Positions 1-9,694 are shown, numbered from the stretch's first letter. The stretch: DNA of 64,000 bases from G963663365 sp963663365 (GCA_963663365.2 CAXXIH010000001.1:558001-622000), one strand, 5' to 3'. Notes: a model not told the origin generated them from the sequence alone. Program-made: numbers and translations.

Positions 1-2112
1 ATCACCGTAATTCGTGCGCACAATCCAGCGCAGATGCACGGTCTCGCCGGGCCGGTAGAGTTCACGGTCTGCGTAAACAAAAGCGTCGTAAGCATTCCGG
101 TCATAGCCGGGCATATCTCCCTTTATTTCATTTTGCCCGTCAGGACGCGCTTCCAATTCTAAAAACGTAAAGTCCTCGCCGGATTCCACCACAATCACAA
201 CCGGTGTCCCGCGTCTTGTTGGCAAATCGCGCAGGTGAGCGATTCCTTGAGCATTGGTGTGAGCTTCTCCAAGAACCTGATTCTTATAGGAATAGACCGT
301 GACTTTTGCTGTCTCCAGTGGAGCCAGGGAGAATAAATCGTGAGCAAAAACAATAACCTCATTGTCCTGCCAGTGGGCGAGAAGACCGATGTCGGTGTAG
401 ATCACGAGTTTTGTGTCTTGATTCGAATCCTTTCCTGATGCTTGCAGGCAGAAGATTCCTCGGCGGTGTTCCGGGAATAACTCATCGAGCGGAATCTTTG
501 ACTGGGCAAGTAGTTGAGTAGAATTCGAAACGTTGGTCGTTTGTTGCGCAACCTTTTCGCACCATTTTGAATTGAAATAGTCGCCGCCTTGGCCCTTAAG
601 CATATCATCCAGTGCGACGACAAGATTTGATGGAAACATCCGGTAGAGATTGATATTGATTTCCGAGAGTTTCCTGGATTCGATGGGCAGCAGCAGGCCG
701 CTACGTCTTGGGAAATAGTATTGTCCGGCCAGGCCGAACCCGAGATAGGGACTGACTTCGCCGGAGGTGGACGGAATGGATACCGGTTGGGCCAATTGCA
801 GCCGTTTGCCGATCTTAAGACCCGGCTTGACCGTCAACTGATAGGCCTGCTTCTCGCTAAAGTCGCCTTTAACTCGAAAACTTCTGCTCCAGTAAGGATG
901 AAATTCCACCTGCAAATTCTCGATATGGGGCGAAACTTCAATATAATCCTGCAATTCGTCTTGTGTGCATGTCTCCCGCAGGTTCTTGTTGGTTTCCACA
1001 TAGAGGATAATTCCATCCCGGCCTTCCTGTTCCCACCACGCCCGATATAACTGCAAAGGAGCGGTTTGATATTCAACCTTCATTGAATAGGAAGTCTTCA
1101 GTACTGCATCTTTCGAGCCTGTTAGCCCTTGTGTGATGGCAAGTGAAAATCGGACATTATCCGGATTGGGCACGGAGACGGATATTTTGTGCCGCTTTTC
1201 GAGACCGGTCGTAAGAACCTTGGCATCCAAGATTGTGCCATCGGTTAAGTCGGTCACAATCAGGCACTTTTGAAGTTCTTCCGCTACCACTGAATCAGAA
1301 AAATCTATTCGGATTTCTTGCACATCCTGAAAGCTGGGCTGCCAATTGGTTTTCTTGACAGTCAGTTCACGTTCGCTGGGATAAACAAAGGTCACGTCCT
1401 GTTCGCTGGTGAATTGACCGTCCTTGCTTTTGACTCCTTTTACCACAGTTATTTTTACGGGCTCATCGGAGATGTCCTCTAACGTTAAATGATAGGTCTT
1501 CTCGTTTGTGCCTTGTTCAAAGCTATACCGGATCGAACGATCATCTTGTGTGCGAACTGAGATTCGCTCTTTCAGAGAGTCCAAATCCGCCGCATAAGTG
1601 AAATTCAGTCCGATAACCAGACGGTTTTCCTTTTCATCCAAGACCCAGATTCGTTGAGGCTCGAAGCGATGGCTTGCAAAATGAAAAACCCGTTGCTCGG
1701 GGCTGAGAGGCTTGCCGCTCTTGGACCGTAGCGCTCCATTGAGTTCCACTTCGTAAATTTTCTCTTCTTGCAAGTGAGCACGCTGTCCGGGATTATTTGG
1801 ATTGAGTTTGAAAGAGATGTAGTTGCTGCCTACAGTGATTTCGCCGTCAATAGGGGGATTGATCCGCATCGGCGGCGGAGCGATGGCCCCTTCAGATGCC
1901 GGAAGTTCTATTTCCTCGTTGAAGAAGAATATGATCTGTTCCCCCAGCGTGTCTCCTTCCAATGGAACTCTACCGATGACCTTGAGCGATGCTTCGGATG
2001 CGGTTTGGGCCAAAGATTGACCGGGATTGCAGAGCCATAAAGCCGGTATGAGTGTCGCAGCTAAAATCGAAAAGGAAATGAGGGTTGCTTTTGTGTTGGA
2101 TTTTTGAAACAT
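1..2112 (-). CDS. Alpha-2-macroglobulin family protein, N-terminal part (cut by window edge)
   Basis: An open frame of 704 codons runs from an ATG at 2112 to base 1 with no stop, so the C-terminal part lies outside the window. A Sec signal peptide is visible (hydrophobic residues about 10-26, likely cut after SLA near residue 35). It is followed by beta-rich sequence; about residues 42-140 look like a bacterial Ig-like domain. The last visible residues contain ADRELYRPGETVHLRW, the hallmark of the MG2-type domain of bacterial alpha-2-macroglobulins. In this family the protein is a periplasmic protease trap, often encoded beside penicillin-binding protein 1C; that neighbour and the thioester motif would both be off the left edge. 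The family call rests on this motif, the signal peptide and the length. Confidence 0.8.
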   Translation of the reverse strand, partial: MFQKSNTKATLISFSILAATLIPALWLCNPGQSLAQTASEASLKVIGRVPLEGDTLGEQIIFFFNEEIELPASEGAIAPPPMRINPPIDGEITVGSNYISFKLNPNNPGQRAHLQEEKIYEVELNGALRSKSGKPLSPEQRVFHFASHRFEPQRIWVLDEKENRLVIGLNFTYAADLDSLKERISVRTQDDRSIRYSFEQGTNEKTYHLTLEDISDEPVKITVVKGVKSKDGQFTSEQDVTFVYPSERELTVKKTNWQPSFQDVQEIRIDFSDSVVAEELQKCLIVTDLTDGTILDAKVLTTGLEKRHKISVSVPNPDNVRFSLAITQGLTGSKDAVLKTSYSMKVEYQTAPLQLYRAWWEQEGRDGIILYVETNKNLRETCTQDELQDYIEVSPHIENLQVEFHPYWSRSFRVKGDFSEKQAYQLTVKPGLKIGKRLQLAQPVSIPSTSGEVSPYLGFGLAGQYYFPRRSGLLLPIESRKLSEININLYRMFPSNLVVALDDMLKGQGGDYFNSKWCEKVAQQTTNVSNSTQLLAQSKIPLDELFPEHRRGIFCLQASGKDSNQDTKLVIYTDIGLLAHWQDNEVIVFAHDLFSLAPLETAKVTVYSYKNQVLGEAHTNAQGIAHLRDLPTRRGTPVVIVVESGEDFTFLELEARPDGQNEIKGDMPGYDRNAYDAFVYADRELYRPGETVHLRWIVRTNYGD

Positions 2113-2284
2113 GGCCCCGGACTCCGGTAAGGTAAGATCAGCATTGCGCTCTTCCTATTATGCGATAGAAAGTACCCGCTGGTAACGCTTGTTCTATTAT
2201 TTAATTTTTATTTAGCACATACCGTCAACTGCCAAGTCACGAATGACTCGATTTGATGATGGTACAGACAGTATTTGGTGCTAC

Positions 2285-3256
2285 TCAGTCACGAATAATG
2301 ACTTTGCCGATGCCTTCTTCCCACCAACTCTTTAGTAGCGGATTGCGCAGGCTGTTTTTTGCCGTGGAACCGGAAGCGCTTTTCATATTCAAAGTGGCCG
2401 TGATGATTTGGTCCTTGAACATCGAGGCTTCCGCGATGAGGTTGCCGCCCGGGCCGACAATCCGGCTTTGCCCGTGAGAAAGCATCGCCGGGCTGTTGGC
2501 GTGCACGATAAACACATCATTCTCATCGGCGCGGGCGCAGATTTGCGCCCGATAGGGTTCCAACTTGCCCTCGGCCGTCACGCTGGACTCACTGGAGACA
2601 TAGAAAATCAGCCTGGCCCCGGCCAAGACCGGCAGACGTACCAATTCCGGGTAGCGTTCGTCGTGGCAAATGATAATCGAACAGGGGATGTCGTCGATCT
2701 TAAAGACAGAGAGCGTCTCGCCGGGCACAGCCCAATCGTCCCCACCCACCAATTGCATCTTGGCGTAACGTTCGATTTCCTTGCCATCCGGATTAAAGAC
2801 AACCGCCGTGTTGTAAATCACGCCGCCTTTATGATGTGGCGTTCCCACAATCGCATAGATATCCAGACGTTTGCAGGCATCGGCAATGCATTGTTCGGCT
2901 TCATCCAGTTCATTTTGTGGCACTTGGGGAATGAGTTCTTTGTAATAGCCGGTCACAGCACATTCTTGAAACGCTGCCACCCTGACCTTCTTCTCGGCGC
3001 ATTGTTCTAAAAAACCTAGTATTTTGTCGGTGTTCTCTTTGACAATTTGGCTTGGAGTGAACTGAATCGCGGCAACCGTGATCTTTGGGGAATCCTCATT
3101 TGAATCATTGCCCCAGACCATGCCATTCGAGCAGAGAACCAGAATCGCCATGAATAGAGTCAAGGTGCTTTTTATCTTGTTCCCGCCGTTTATCCTTTTC
3201 AGTCGTCTCCAGGATAGATTCACAGTATTGCTCCGTTTCATGAGTGTGAGGTTCAT
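2285..3256 (-). CDS. Exported carbon-nitrogen hydrolase (nitrilase superfamily)
   Basis: The nitrilase triad is visible in order: Glu in AFQECAVTGY, Lys in YAKMQLVGGDDW, and Cys in IIICHDERYPE. The family hydrolyses nitriles or amides, here of unknown substrate. The N-terminus has a basic stretch and a hydrophobic segment (TLFMAILVLCSNGMVWG), so the enzyme is probably exported, which is unusual for a fold that is normally cytosolic. I prefer the ATG at 3256; a GTG at 3274 and an ATG at 3241 in the same frame are alternatives, and none has a strong Shine-Dalgarno. It lies just downstream of the Tat protein at 3293-4177 on the same strand, so the two may be co-transcribed. A second exported nitrilase is at 41450-42511. 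Confidence 0.85.
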   Translation of the reverse strand: MNLTLMKRSNTVNLSWRRLKRINGGNKIKSTLTLFMAILVLCSNGMVWGNDSNEDSPKITVAAIQFTPSQIVKENTDKILGFLEQCAEKKVRVAAFQECAVTGYYKELIPQVPQNELDEAEQCIADACKRLDIYAIVGTPHHKGGVIYNTAVVFNPDGKEIERYAKMQLVGGDDWAVPGETLSVFKIDDIPCSIIICHDERYPELVRLPVLAGARLIFYVSSESSVTAEGKLEPYRAQICARADENDVFIVHANSPAMLSHGQSRIVGPGGNLIAEASMFKDQIITATLNMKSASGSTAKNSLRNPLLKSWWEEGIGKVIIRD

Positions 3257-3292
3257 TCGGTTTGTCCCGCCCACTTTGTATATGCAGATAAA

Positions 3293-4177
3293 CTAAGAGT
3301 TTACGGCGATAAAATCCCGTACTGCATCCGCCTGTGAGCGGTGTGTGTCGATGAGTACCGCGGCCAAGATTGAAAATCCTTGTAACGATCCTTTGCTGAT
3401 GCCCCTGTAGACACCATCCAATTGCTTTTTTATCTGTCCCATCGGGACGGCTGTCCGTTTTGAATAATCCCGCAAATAACACCCCATCACGATGGGCTTA
3501 TCCGGGAATCGTTCCCGGCATTCTTGAATGTACTGCTCTTGCATATCGATGTCGGACGAATTCCATATCCATAAGTTGACGATATCGATACAAGGCGCGG
3601 CCTGTTGCCAGAACTCTGTCTCCTTGAGTTCGTGAGTGTAGACAACGGACCAAAGTTTGAGATCAGGATTGACGCTTTTTACGGCTTTGTAGAGTTCTCC
3701 GTACTGCTCAATCTTCCACTTGTCCGCCTTCTTCCGGCCCAACATATCGTCGAAGAATGCCCCGGTGATGTTCGGGTATTGCTTTGTCAGTGCGCTGACT
3801 TTGTGAGCCTCCTCGATGGATTTAAGCGGCGCGCCGGGGCAATTCCACTTAAGCGTATCGTGTTCGTCCCAGTACGGAGCCCATTTTGTGATGTCGCATG
3901 TCAATTCTTTGACATGTCCCAACAGTTTCAATGCATGATCGTCATTGGGATGAAATAGGAAATTGACGCGGTCGATGCCGAGATAAGTCGCGCCTTGCCC
4001 GAGCCCGTATATGGATGGTTTGACACCTGGATCCAGCCCCGCGCCTTCCCATACCCAAGCTACATCGCGAAGTTTGTTTGGTGTTTGGCCCGAATTAACA
4101 CTCCATGAGGAGTTTGCTACAAGCGCCCCGGAAGCCAGAGCCGCATTCTGTAAAAACGCACGCCGGTCAGTTGACAT
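3293..4177 (-). CDS. Tat-signal protein, putative TIM-barrel glycosidase-like
   Basis: The start MSTDRRAFLQNAALASGALV is a twin-arginine signal, so the folded protein is exported. An ATG at 4210 is in frame, but the ATG at 4177 puts the RR motif at the N-terminus and has GGAAA about 9 bases upstream. The body (about 260 residues) has alternating beta strands and acidic loop ends such as ITGAFFDDMLG and LWSVVYTHEL, like (beta/alpha)8 glycosidase-like proteins. I do not recognise a named family, and catalytic residues are only guessed. The nitrilase gene follows 16-36 bases downstream, depending on its start, suggesting one operon. Confidence 0.6.
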   Translation of the reverse strand: MSTDRRAFLQNAALASGALVANSSWSVNSGQTPNKLRDVAWVWEGAGLDPGVKPSIYGLGQGATYLGIDRVNFLFHPNDDHALKLLGHVKELTCDITKWAPYWDEHDTLKWNCPGAPLKSIEEAHKVSALTKQYPNITGAFFDDMLGRKKADKWKIEQYGELYKAVKSVNPDLKLWSVVYTHELKETEFWQQAAPCIDIVNLWIWNSSDIDMQEQYIQECRERFPDKPIVMGCYLRDYSKRTAVPMGQIKKQLDGVYRGISKGSLQGFSILAAVLIDTHRSQADAVRDFIAVNS

Positions 4178-4388
4178 GATCTCTGTTTCCTTTTCGTAAG
4201 CGGGATTCACAGGAGTATCATGTTTTCACCGGCCCATTCTGATGTCAATCTGACTTATTCTGCTTAGACCCAATCCACAGCGGCCGTAAATATCCCTCTC
4301 AGCCACTCTTTCTAAAGTATGCTATTTTGATTCGATGCCGCAGGCATAATTCTATCTTGCCATTATATAGAAATTGAAAGGTTATATT

Positions 4389-5597
4389 TTGAATCAAAAA
4401 CACTCTTTGATCCGAACTGTTGCCCTTTTTATCGCAGTCTCCTCCGGTCTGGTCTCAGTGGCCTTCGCTACTGATACGCCCGCCATCCAAGTTCGTGAAA
4501 CCGTTGTTTTTGATGGACATGCAGGTTGGGAACATGAGGGGATTACCTATCGCTTGGCCTGTGGAGCAATTGTCGCTCAGGCTCCCAATGGCGACCTGCT
4601 CTCTTGTTGGCTTTCAGGGAGCAATAAGGAGCCATCGACCGATAACAATGTCCTTATGGCCCGCTCCAAAGATGGAGGTAAAACATGGGGCGAACCGCAG
4701 ATTATTGTCCCCGCCGGAGAGATGGCTGGTGCTTTGACCGCTTTATACACGACCAAGCAGGGGGCGCTTGTGGCATTGGGAGCGCATTGGCCTTCCGACA
4801 AGGGATATACCGTTTGGCATTGGTTTCGTATGGAGTCACATGATTCCGGCTATACCTGGTCCGAGCCGGAGCCTTTTGTATTGCACGGCACTCATGCCTC
4901 TGTTTGCCAGGGACCGGTACGGCTCAAAAATGGCGACGATCTATTCCCTGGCTGTCTATTTGATAAACGCGAAAAACCGCTGGTCGCTCCAGTCAAAACC
5001 CTTGCCCAGGCCAAAAGTGAGCGTGAGGCGCTGGCGATGCCTTCCGGCGATGAAAAAAGCGGCGGCAAATTCAGCAAGCATTTGCATGGCTGTTGTGTGT
5101 TTATCGACCGTGATGGAGATGGACGCGGATTTGAGGAATTCGGGAGCATCAACAACCGTCCGTTAGGACTTTTAGAACCAACCTGTATCGAACTGAAAGA
5201 TGGCCGGATTGTTATGCTGATGCGTGCCGAGTGGAGTGGTTTTCTATGGCGGGCGGAAAGCCATGATAATGGACGGACCTGGTCCGATGCCTGGCAAACC
5301 GATATTCCCAATCCAACCTCATTGACTCATCTATTGCGTCTGCCTGATGGGCGTATTGCGCTTATTCATAATGCTACAGGTGGTGTGGTTGGCGAACGCG
5401 CCAAACGTGATCCACTCTCTATCTGGATCAGCGATGACGAAATGGAGAGCTGGTCAATAAAAGCGGATGTTATTCATGGCGGCCAACTGGCTTATCCCAA
5501 TGGCATGATCTTGGATGGCCATTTGGTTTTTGTTTATGACCGTGACCGGCGGCAGGTACGGTTTGTCGAAGTCGACATTCCGCCTGTCAGTAAATGA
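4389..5597 (+). CDS. Exported sialidase-like protein with Asp-box repeats
   Basis: A signal peptide (LFIAVSSGLVSVAFA) precedes a six-bladed-propeller-like protein with clear Asp-box motifs (SxDxGxTW): SKDGGKTWGEP, SHDSGYTWSEP and SHDNGRTWSDA, plus a degenerate fourth, ISDDEMESWSI. This is the BNR/sialidase-like fold; related proteins are exo-sialidases or simply bind or cleave other glycans. I cannot confirm the arginine triad of true sialidases. No ATG fits: a TTG at 4389 has AAAGG about 7-8 bases upstream and is preferred to the TTG at 4374. It is divergent from the Tat protein to its left, and the FAD enzyme begins about 40 bases downstream, so the two probably form one operon. Confidence 0.75.
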   Translation: MNQKHSLIRTVALFIAVSSGLVSVAFATDTPAIQVRETVVFDGHAGWEHEGITYRLACGAIVAQAPNGDLLSCWLSGSNKEPSTDNNVLMARSKDGGKTWGEPQIIVPAGEMAGALTALYTTKQGALVALGAHWPSDKGYTVWHWFRMESHDSGYTWSEPEPFVLHGTHASVCQGPVRLKNGDDLFPGCLFDKREKPLVAPVKTLAQAKSEREALAMPSGDEKSGGKFSKHLHGCCVFIDRDGDGRGFEEFGSINNRPLGLLEPTCIELKDGRIVMLMRAEWSGFLWRAESHDNGRTWSDAWQTDIPNPTSLTHLLRLPDGRIALIHNATGGVVGERAKRDPLSIWISDDEMESWSIKADVIHGGQLAYPNGMILDGHLVFVYDRDRRQVRFVEVDIPPVSK

Positions 5598-5638
5598 TTT
5601 TTGAAATGTATCCGAAATAGTCATTGTGGGAGTGATTC

Positions 5639-7099
5639 ATGACACTTGATCGAAGAGGTTTTTTAGCCGGTTCATTAGCGGCGGTTGGCACGGCCCGTCT
5701 GGCAAGTGGGGCCGAAGAAACAAGTTCACAGGATACGATCCGCCAGGAGATTGCCGCTCCTGTCCTATTCCAACGGCGCATCCCCATACGCCATGAAGTA
5801 GATGTCTTTATCGCCGGAGGCGGGCCTTCCGGTATTGCCGCTGCCCTTGCGGCTGCACGGCAAGGTTGCCGCGTCTTTTTGGCCGAACGCCAAAACTGTT
5901 TGGGAGGTATGGGGACGGCGGGACTATTGCCGTTATTCATGACATTTAGCGATGGCGTCAATTTCGTTGCCGATGGGATCGGGAGAACTGTACTGACCCG
6001 CTTGCGGGAAGCAGGTGGCACCGGACCGATTTGGGAAACCGGCAAAAAAGCGGAATACCAGAAGCGTACGATCCGCGCTGAAGTTCTAAAGCGGGTTTAT
6101 GACGAGCTTTTGCTCGATGAACGTGAACGTGTTGATTTCACTTTCGAAACCCGTCTCATTGACATCGAAAAGCAAGGCGATGAGGTGACGCTCGCAATTC
6201 TGGCGGCCAAGAGCGGAATTTTTGCCATCAAGGCCCATATCTTTATCGATTGTACGGGTGATGCCGATCTCGCCGCTTGGGCCGATGCTCCGTTTGAAAA
6301 AGGCGATGCGGACGGAAACATGATGGCGGGCACGCTTTGCAGCCTTTGGGCCAATGTGGATTGGGACAAAGCCCGTCAATTCGGATTTCGTAACCAAGAA
6401 GGATTACTACCCAATGCCTTTAAAGATAAGGTGTTCACGATTGAGGACCGCCATCTGCCGGGAATGTATTTGGTCGGTGATGGTGTTGCCGGTGGCAATA
6501 TCGGTCATACCTTTGGTGTAGATGGAACCAACGAACAGTCCGTGACCGAGGCACTGATTCGGGGGAGAAAAATCTTGCTCGAATACGAGCAGTATTACAA
6601 AAAGTATTTGCAAGGATTTGAAACGATGGAACTGGTCTCCACCGCCGCTCAGCTAGGAATCCGGGAGACCCGGCGAATTGTGGGCGACTATGTTCTGAAT
6701 CTGGATGATTACATGAAGCGGGCCGATTTTGAGGATGAGATCGGGCGCTACTGTTACGGCGTAGACATGCACGCTTCCAAACCGGGCGATGCCGATTACA
6801 AGAAATATGTAGAGGATTTTGAAAATCTTGAATATGAGCCGGGAGAAAGTTATGGCATTCCCTATCGGACATTGTTGCCCGGCGGACTTTCCAATGTGCT
6901 TGTAGCCGGGCGCAGTGTTAGCACTGACCGCTATGTGAATGGCTCACTCCGGGTCATGCCGGGCTGCTTCATCACCGGCCAGGCCGCAGGGGCCGCCGCC
7001 GCTCTTGCTTGTGCGAAACGCGCCGGAACCCGAGAAATTTCCATTGAAGAACTGCAAGTTTGTCTTAAGAAAATGGGAGCCTATTTGCCCAATAGTTAA
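5639..7099 (+). CDS. Tat-exported FAD-dependent oxidoreductase
   Basis: The protein starts MTLDRRGFLAGSLAAVGTAR, a Tat signal, and has GGGAG about 7 bases before the ATG. Residues about 55-90 form an FAD-binding Rossmann fold (DVFIAGGGPSGIAAALAAAR, then an acidic LAER and CLGGMGTAG). A C-terminal FAD-contact region reads VLVAGRSVSTDRYVNGSLRV followed by GQAAGAAAALA, as in the FAD_oxidored family often annotated as FAD-dependent oxidoreductase or xanthan lyase-like. The substrate is unknown. It follows the Asp-box protein by about 40 bases; together they suggest oxidation and processing of an external glycan. Confidence 0.85.
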   Translation: MTLDRRGFLAGSLAAVGTARLASGAEETSSQDTIRQEIAAPVLFQRRIPIRHEVDVFIAGGGPSGIAAALAAARQGCRVFLAERQNCLGGMGTAGLLPLFMTFSDGVNFVADGIGRTVLTRLREAGGTGPIWETGKKAEYQKRTIRAEVLKRVYDELLLDERERVDFTFETRLIDIEKQGDEVTLAILAAKSGIFAIKAHIFIDCTGDADLAAWADAPFEKGDADGNMMAGTLCSLWANVDWDKARQFGFRNQEGLLPNAFKDKVFTIEDRHLPGMYLVGDGVAGGNIGHTFGVDGTNEQSVTEALIRGRKILLEYEQYYKKYLQGFETMELVSTAAQLGIRETRRIVGDYVLNLDDYMKRADFEDEIGRYCYGVDMHASKPGDADYKKYVEDFENLEYEPGESYGIPYRTLLPGGLSNVLVAGRSVSTDRYVNGSLRVMPGCFITGQAAGAAAALACAKRAGTREISIEELQVCLKKMGAYLPNS

Positions 7100-7343
7100 A
7101 GGTTGATTTGGTTGCCGGGATAATCTGTTAAGCGGTATCCATAGATATGCTCAATCAATGGTTACGCTTTATGATAAGGGTCTTTATCGGTGTTGGATTT
7201 TCCGGTCTGTAACTCGGCGGGGTGCAGGATTTTCGCTATACTGATTAACCGTGTATCAGAGAGTGCCGGAACTTCAGGGCGAGGAAGCATACCGGCAACC
7301 GACCTCCTGGTACGCGAATGATAATTCATAGTGTGGCATCTTG

Positions 7344-8909
7344 ATGAGTGAATCGGGTATTACCTACCAACGTGAGCATTGGTCCAGCAGGACCGCGTTT
7401 GTTTTCGCATCGATCGGATCGGCCATTGGTCTGGGAAATATCTGGCGTTTCCCCCGGATTTGCGCTGAAAACGGTGGATTTGCATTTCTGGTGGTCTTTA
7501 TTATTGCCCTATTTAGCGCGGGTATACCCATACTCATTCTCGAGTTGGCTATGGGCGAACGAACGCAAAAAGCGACTCCGGGCGCCTTTCGCTATGTAGG
7601 CAAGAAGTTCGAATGGTTTGGCTGGTGTGTTGTGGGTGTCGCCTTTATGGTCGCCTGCTATTACGCCGTAATCATGAGTTGGTGTTGGAATTACGTTGTG
7701 TATTCCTTTCATCAATCTTGGGGGGACGATCCTGCGAAATTCTTTATTCAAGATTTTTTAAATGCCAAAGATACCTCAGAACTGCCTCAGAGTTTTGGTG
7801 GTGTATTCAAAGGTTGGGGGACGATTTCCTATGCCATCTTGGCCGGAACCGCTCTGAGTTGGGCAGCCGTTATTTTTTGTATATGGCGGGGCGTAAAAAC
7901 TGTCTCAAAAGTCGTCTATGCCACGGTGGTTTTGCCTTGGCTGCTGCTGTTAGTGTTTGTATTCCGTGGCGTGACACTGCCTGGAGCGGCCGAGGGACTC
8001 GCCTATTATCTCACTCCGCAAGAAGGATTCTGGGATGCGGTTTTTAACCGTACAACTTGGATGGCCGCTTACACACAGGTTTTTTATTCGGTATCGGTCG
8101 GTCTCAGTATTATGTTTGCTTATGGGAGTTTTCTCGATAAGGAAACCGATATTGTCCGCAACGCTTTCTTGATCGGCATATCCGATGCGATTACCGCGAT
8201 TGTTGCCGGATTGGCTGTTTTCGGTTGCCTGGGGCATCTTGCCACCCCGGAGGGAGGAGGCATCCCTATCGAAGAATGGATGGATGGCAGCTTGGGTATC
8301 GCCTTCATTGCCTATCCGAAAATGATCAGCCTTATTCCTTTGGGGAGTATTTTAGGACCGCTCTTTTTCCTTATGTTGCTTTTGCTGGCGATAGATTCGT
8401 CTTTTTCGATTGTGGAAGGTTGTATCAAACCTTTGGAGGATAAATTTGGTTGGTCCCATAAAAAGGCCATGTTTACTGTCTGCGGAGCGGCCTTTTTGCT
8501 CGGTTTGCCTTTCATGTTTCAAACCGGCCTGTACTGGTTCGATACGCTCGATCATTTTATGAATTACTTTGGTTTGGTCGGGGCGTGTTTTGTTGAATGT
8601 ATTGTATTTGGCTATTTCTATGGCGCCGGACGGATTCGGGCCGAACTTCTCGAACACCGCGAAAACCGGCTGGGACGATGGTTTACGGTGGCGATCTGTC
8701 TGATCTCACCCATCGTGCTGATCGGCTTAGTGGTATGGGAAGTACAGGAACGTCTTGCCGGTTCCTATGAAGGCTATGGACGCGTGACTGAATTCTACGG
8801 CGGATGGTTGATGCTAATTCTTATAGCCGCCGCCGCAACCGTGTTTACTCTTCTCAAAGGAAGCAATAACGGCGGAGATACCGATACCAATTCCGATTCA
8901 GGGCAATAA
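7344..8909 (+). CDS. Sodium-dependent transporter, NSS/SNF family
   Basis: A 521-residue membrane protein with about 12 hydrophobic segments. The N-terminal GSAIGLGNIWRFP is the signature of TM1 in the neurotransmitter:sodium symporter family and forms part of the Na+ and substrate sites in LeuT. PILILELAMGE after TM2 is also typical. These carriers import amino acids or amine-like solutes with Na+. The C-terminal tail is short and acidic. The ATG at 7344 is preferred to the TTG just before it; no clear Shine-Dalgarno is seen. The gap from the FAD oxidoreductase is about 240 bases, so it is probably transcribed separately. Confidence 0.93.
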   Translation: MSESGITYQREHWSSRTAFVFASIGSAIGLGNIWRFPRICAENGGFAFLVVFIIALFSAGIPILILELAMGERTQKATPGAFRYVGKKFEWFGWCVVGVAFMVACYYAVIMSWCWNYVVYSFHQSWGDDPAKFFIQDFLNAKDTSELPQSFGGVFKGWGTISYAILAGTALSWAAVIFCIWRGVKTVSKVVYATVVLPWLLLLVFVFRGVTLPGAAEGLAYYLTPQEGFWDAVFNRTTWMAAYTQVFYSVSVGLSIMFAYGSFLDKETDIVRNAFLIGISDAITAIVAGLAVFGCLGHLATPEGGGIPIEEWMDGSLGIAFIAYPKMISLIPLGSILGPLFFLMLLLLAIDSSFSIVEGCIKPLEDKFGWSHKKAMFTVCGAAFLLGLPFMFQTGLYWFDTLDHFMNYFGLVGACFVECIVFGYFYGAGRIRAELLEHRENRLGRWFTVAICLISPIVLIGLVVWEVQERLAGSYEGYGRVTEFYGGWLMLILIAAAATVFTLLKGSNNGGDTDTNSDSGQ

Positions 8910-8980
8910 GCATTGCTTCTATCATGCCGATCTTCCCAATGAGCCGTTACTTATTCTAAGCTAAATATGTATCTCTATGG

Positions 8981-9122
8981 GGTGGCCCAGACAACTCGCT
9001 TGTCTGGGTGCGCCAGCACAAGAGGCGGTAGCAAATTTTGATAATCGCATAAATTCCCCCGCCATCCACAAACTCTCTTAATGGAACACACCAAGCACCG
9101 AAGGTGCGTTGGGAGGGCGAAT
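8981..9122 (+). repeat. Hairpin-bearing repeat module, copy 1
   Basis: The copy opens with GGTGGC and a perfect hairpin: CCCAGACA (8986-8993), a 7-base loop, and TGTCTGGG (9001-9008). GTGCGCC and CAAGAGGC follow. From about 9056 it continues with CCGCCATCCAC and then CACACCAAGCACCGAAGGTG (9087-9106) and GGGAGGGCGAATC. The same ordered landmarks recur in copy 2. Function is unknown; it may be a dispersed intergenic element. Confidence 0.55.
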
Positions 9123-9250
9123 CTCCTGATGAGCCGCTCCTTGATTACCCATTCAGATGTATTACCCCGCAGGGTGCCAACCAACTTAATCCCTCCCACA
9201 CACCCCGAAATCGCGAGCCGTTAGGCGTCATGACCACCGGGGCGCCCGGG

Positions 9251-9473
9251 CGGGTGGCGCAGATACATCTCTTATCTGCACGCCGCAAGACGCAAGAGGC
9301 TAATTCCCGCCCCGTTTACGGCGAGGGCTAGGGAGGGGTTTCTTTCGTGCCCTTCTTTTCTATTTCGTGCTTTCGTGATTCAAATTGGGAAAATTGCACC
9401 TACCAAAAACTTCCCTGCCATCCACCACTCCCCTCAAACACCCACACCAAGCGCTGAAAGTACGAGGCAAATC
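9251..9473 (+). repeat. Hairpin-bearing repeat module, copy 2
   Basis: It shares the order of landmarks with copy 1: GGTGGC, a hairpin GCAGATA (9259-9265) / 7-base loop / TATCTGC (9273-9279), then CAAGAGGC (9293-9300), and after a longer spacer CTGCCATCCAC (about 9415) and CACACCAAGCGCTGAAAGTA. The arms differ from copy 1 but the changes are compensated, so pairing is kept. The spacer is about 80 bases longer than in copy 1. Confidence 0.5.
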
Positions 9474-9694
9474 TATGTTCCTGCTTTTTCGCCGTCACAG
9501 ACGTCACGCGCCCTGCCGTTTCAGCGCCTACAGAATCAGCAGGCATAACTCAATCAGGCAATCTGTAAGGCGTTACGGATGGAGAGGGGGAAGCGTTCGG
9601 TATAAAAGGACTTGTATTGTTTAAAGGGGTGCTTCGATGACTGCGGTGTGGATCTCGACTTTTCACAATGCGTTGCCTCCAAAGGGGAAATCTT

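Larger units (their letters stand above)
8910..9694. other. Gene-poor region with degenerate repeats
   Basis: About 785 bases lie between the NSS symporter and the next convincing start. Small open frames exist on both strands, but they have irregular composition, no ribosome sites and no recognisable protein features. The region instead holds two copies of a hairpin-bearing module (listed separately) and short reiterated TTTCGTG words near 9345-9380. It looks like an accumulation of dispersed intergenic repeats rather than a decayed gene. Confidence 0.6.

Noticed and set aside
2408..3010. Open frame of 200 codons on the plus strand
   Set aside because: It is antisense to the nitrilase, whose catalytic triad is intact; the sequence resembles no family.
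4211..4388. Sigma-70-like boxes before the Asp-box protein
   Set aside because: TTGATT and TAATTC are spaced 14 bases apart, too short, so no promoter is called.
9104..9624. Small open frames of 75-79 codons on the plus strand in the gap after the NSS symporter
   Set aside because: They run through the repeat modules, have odd composition and no ribosome site; the region reads better as non-coding repeats.
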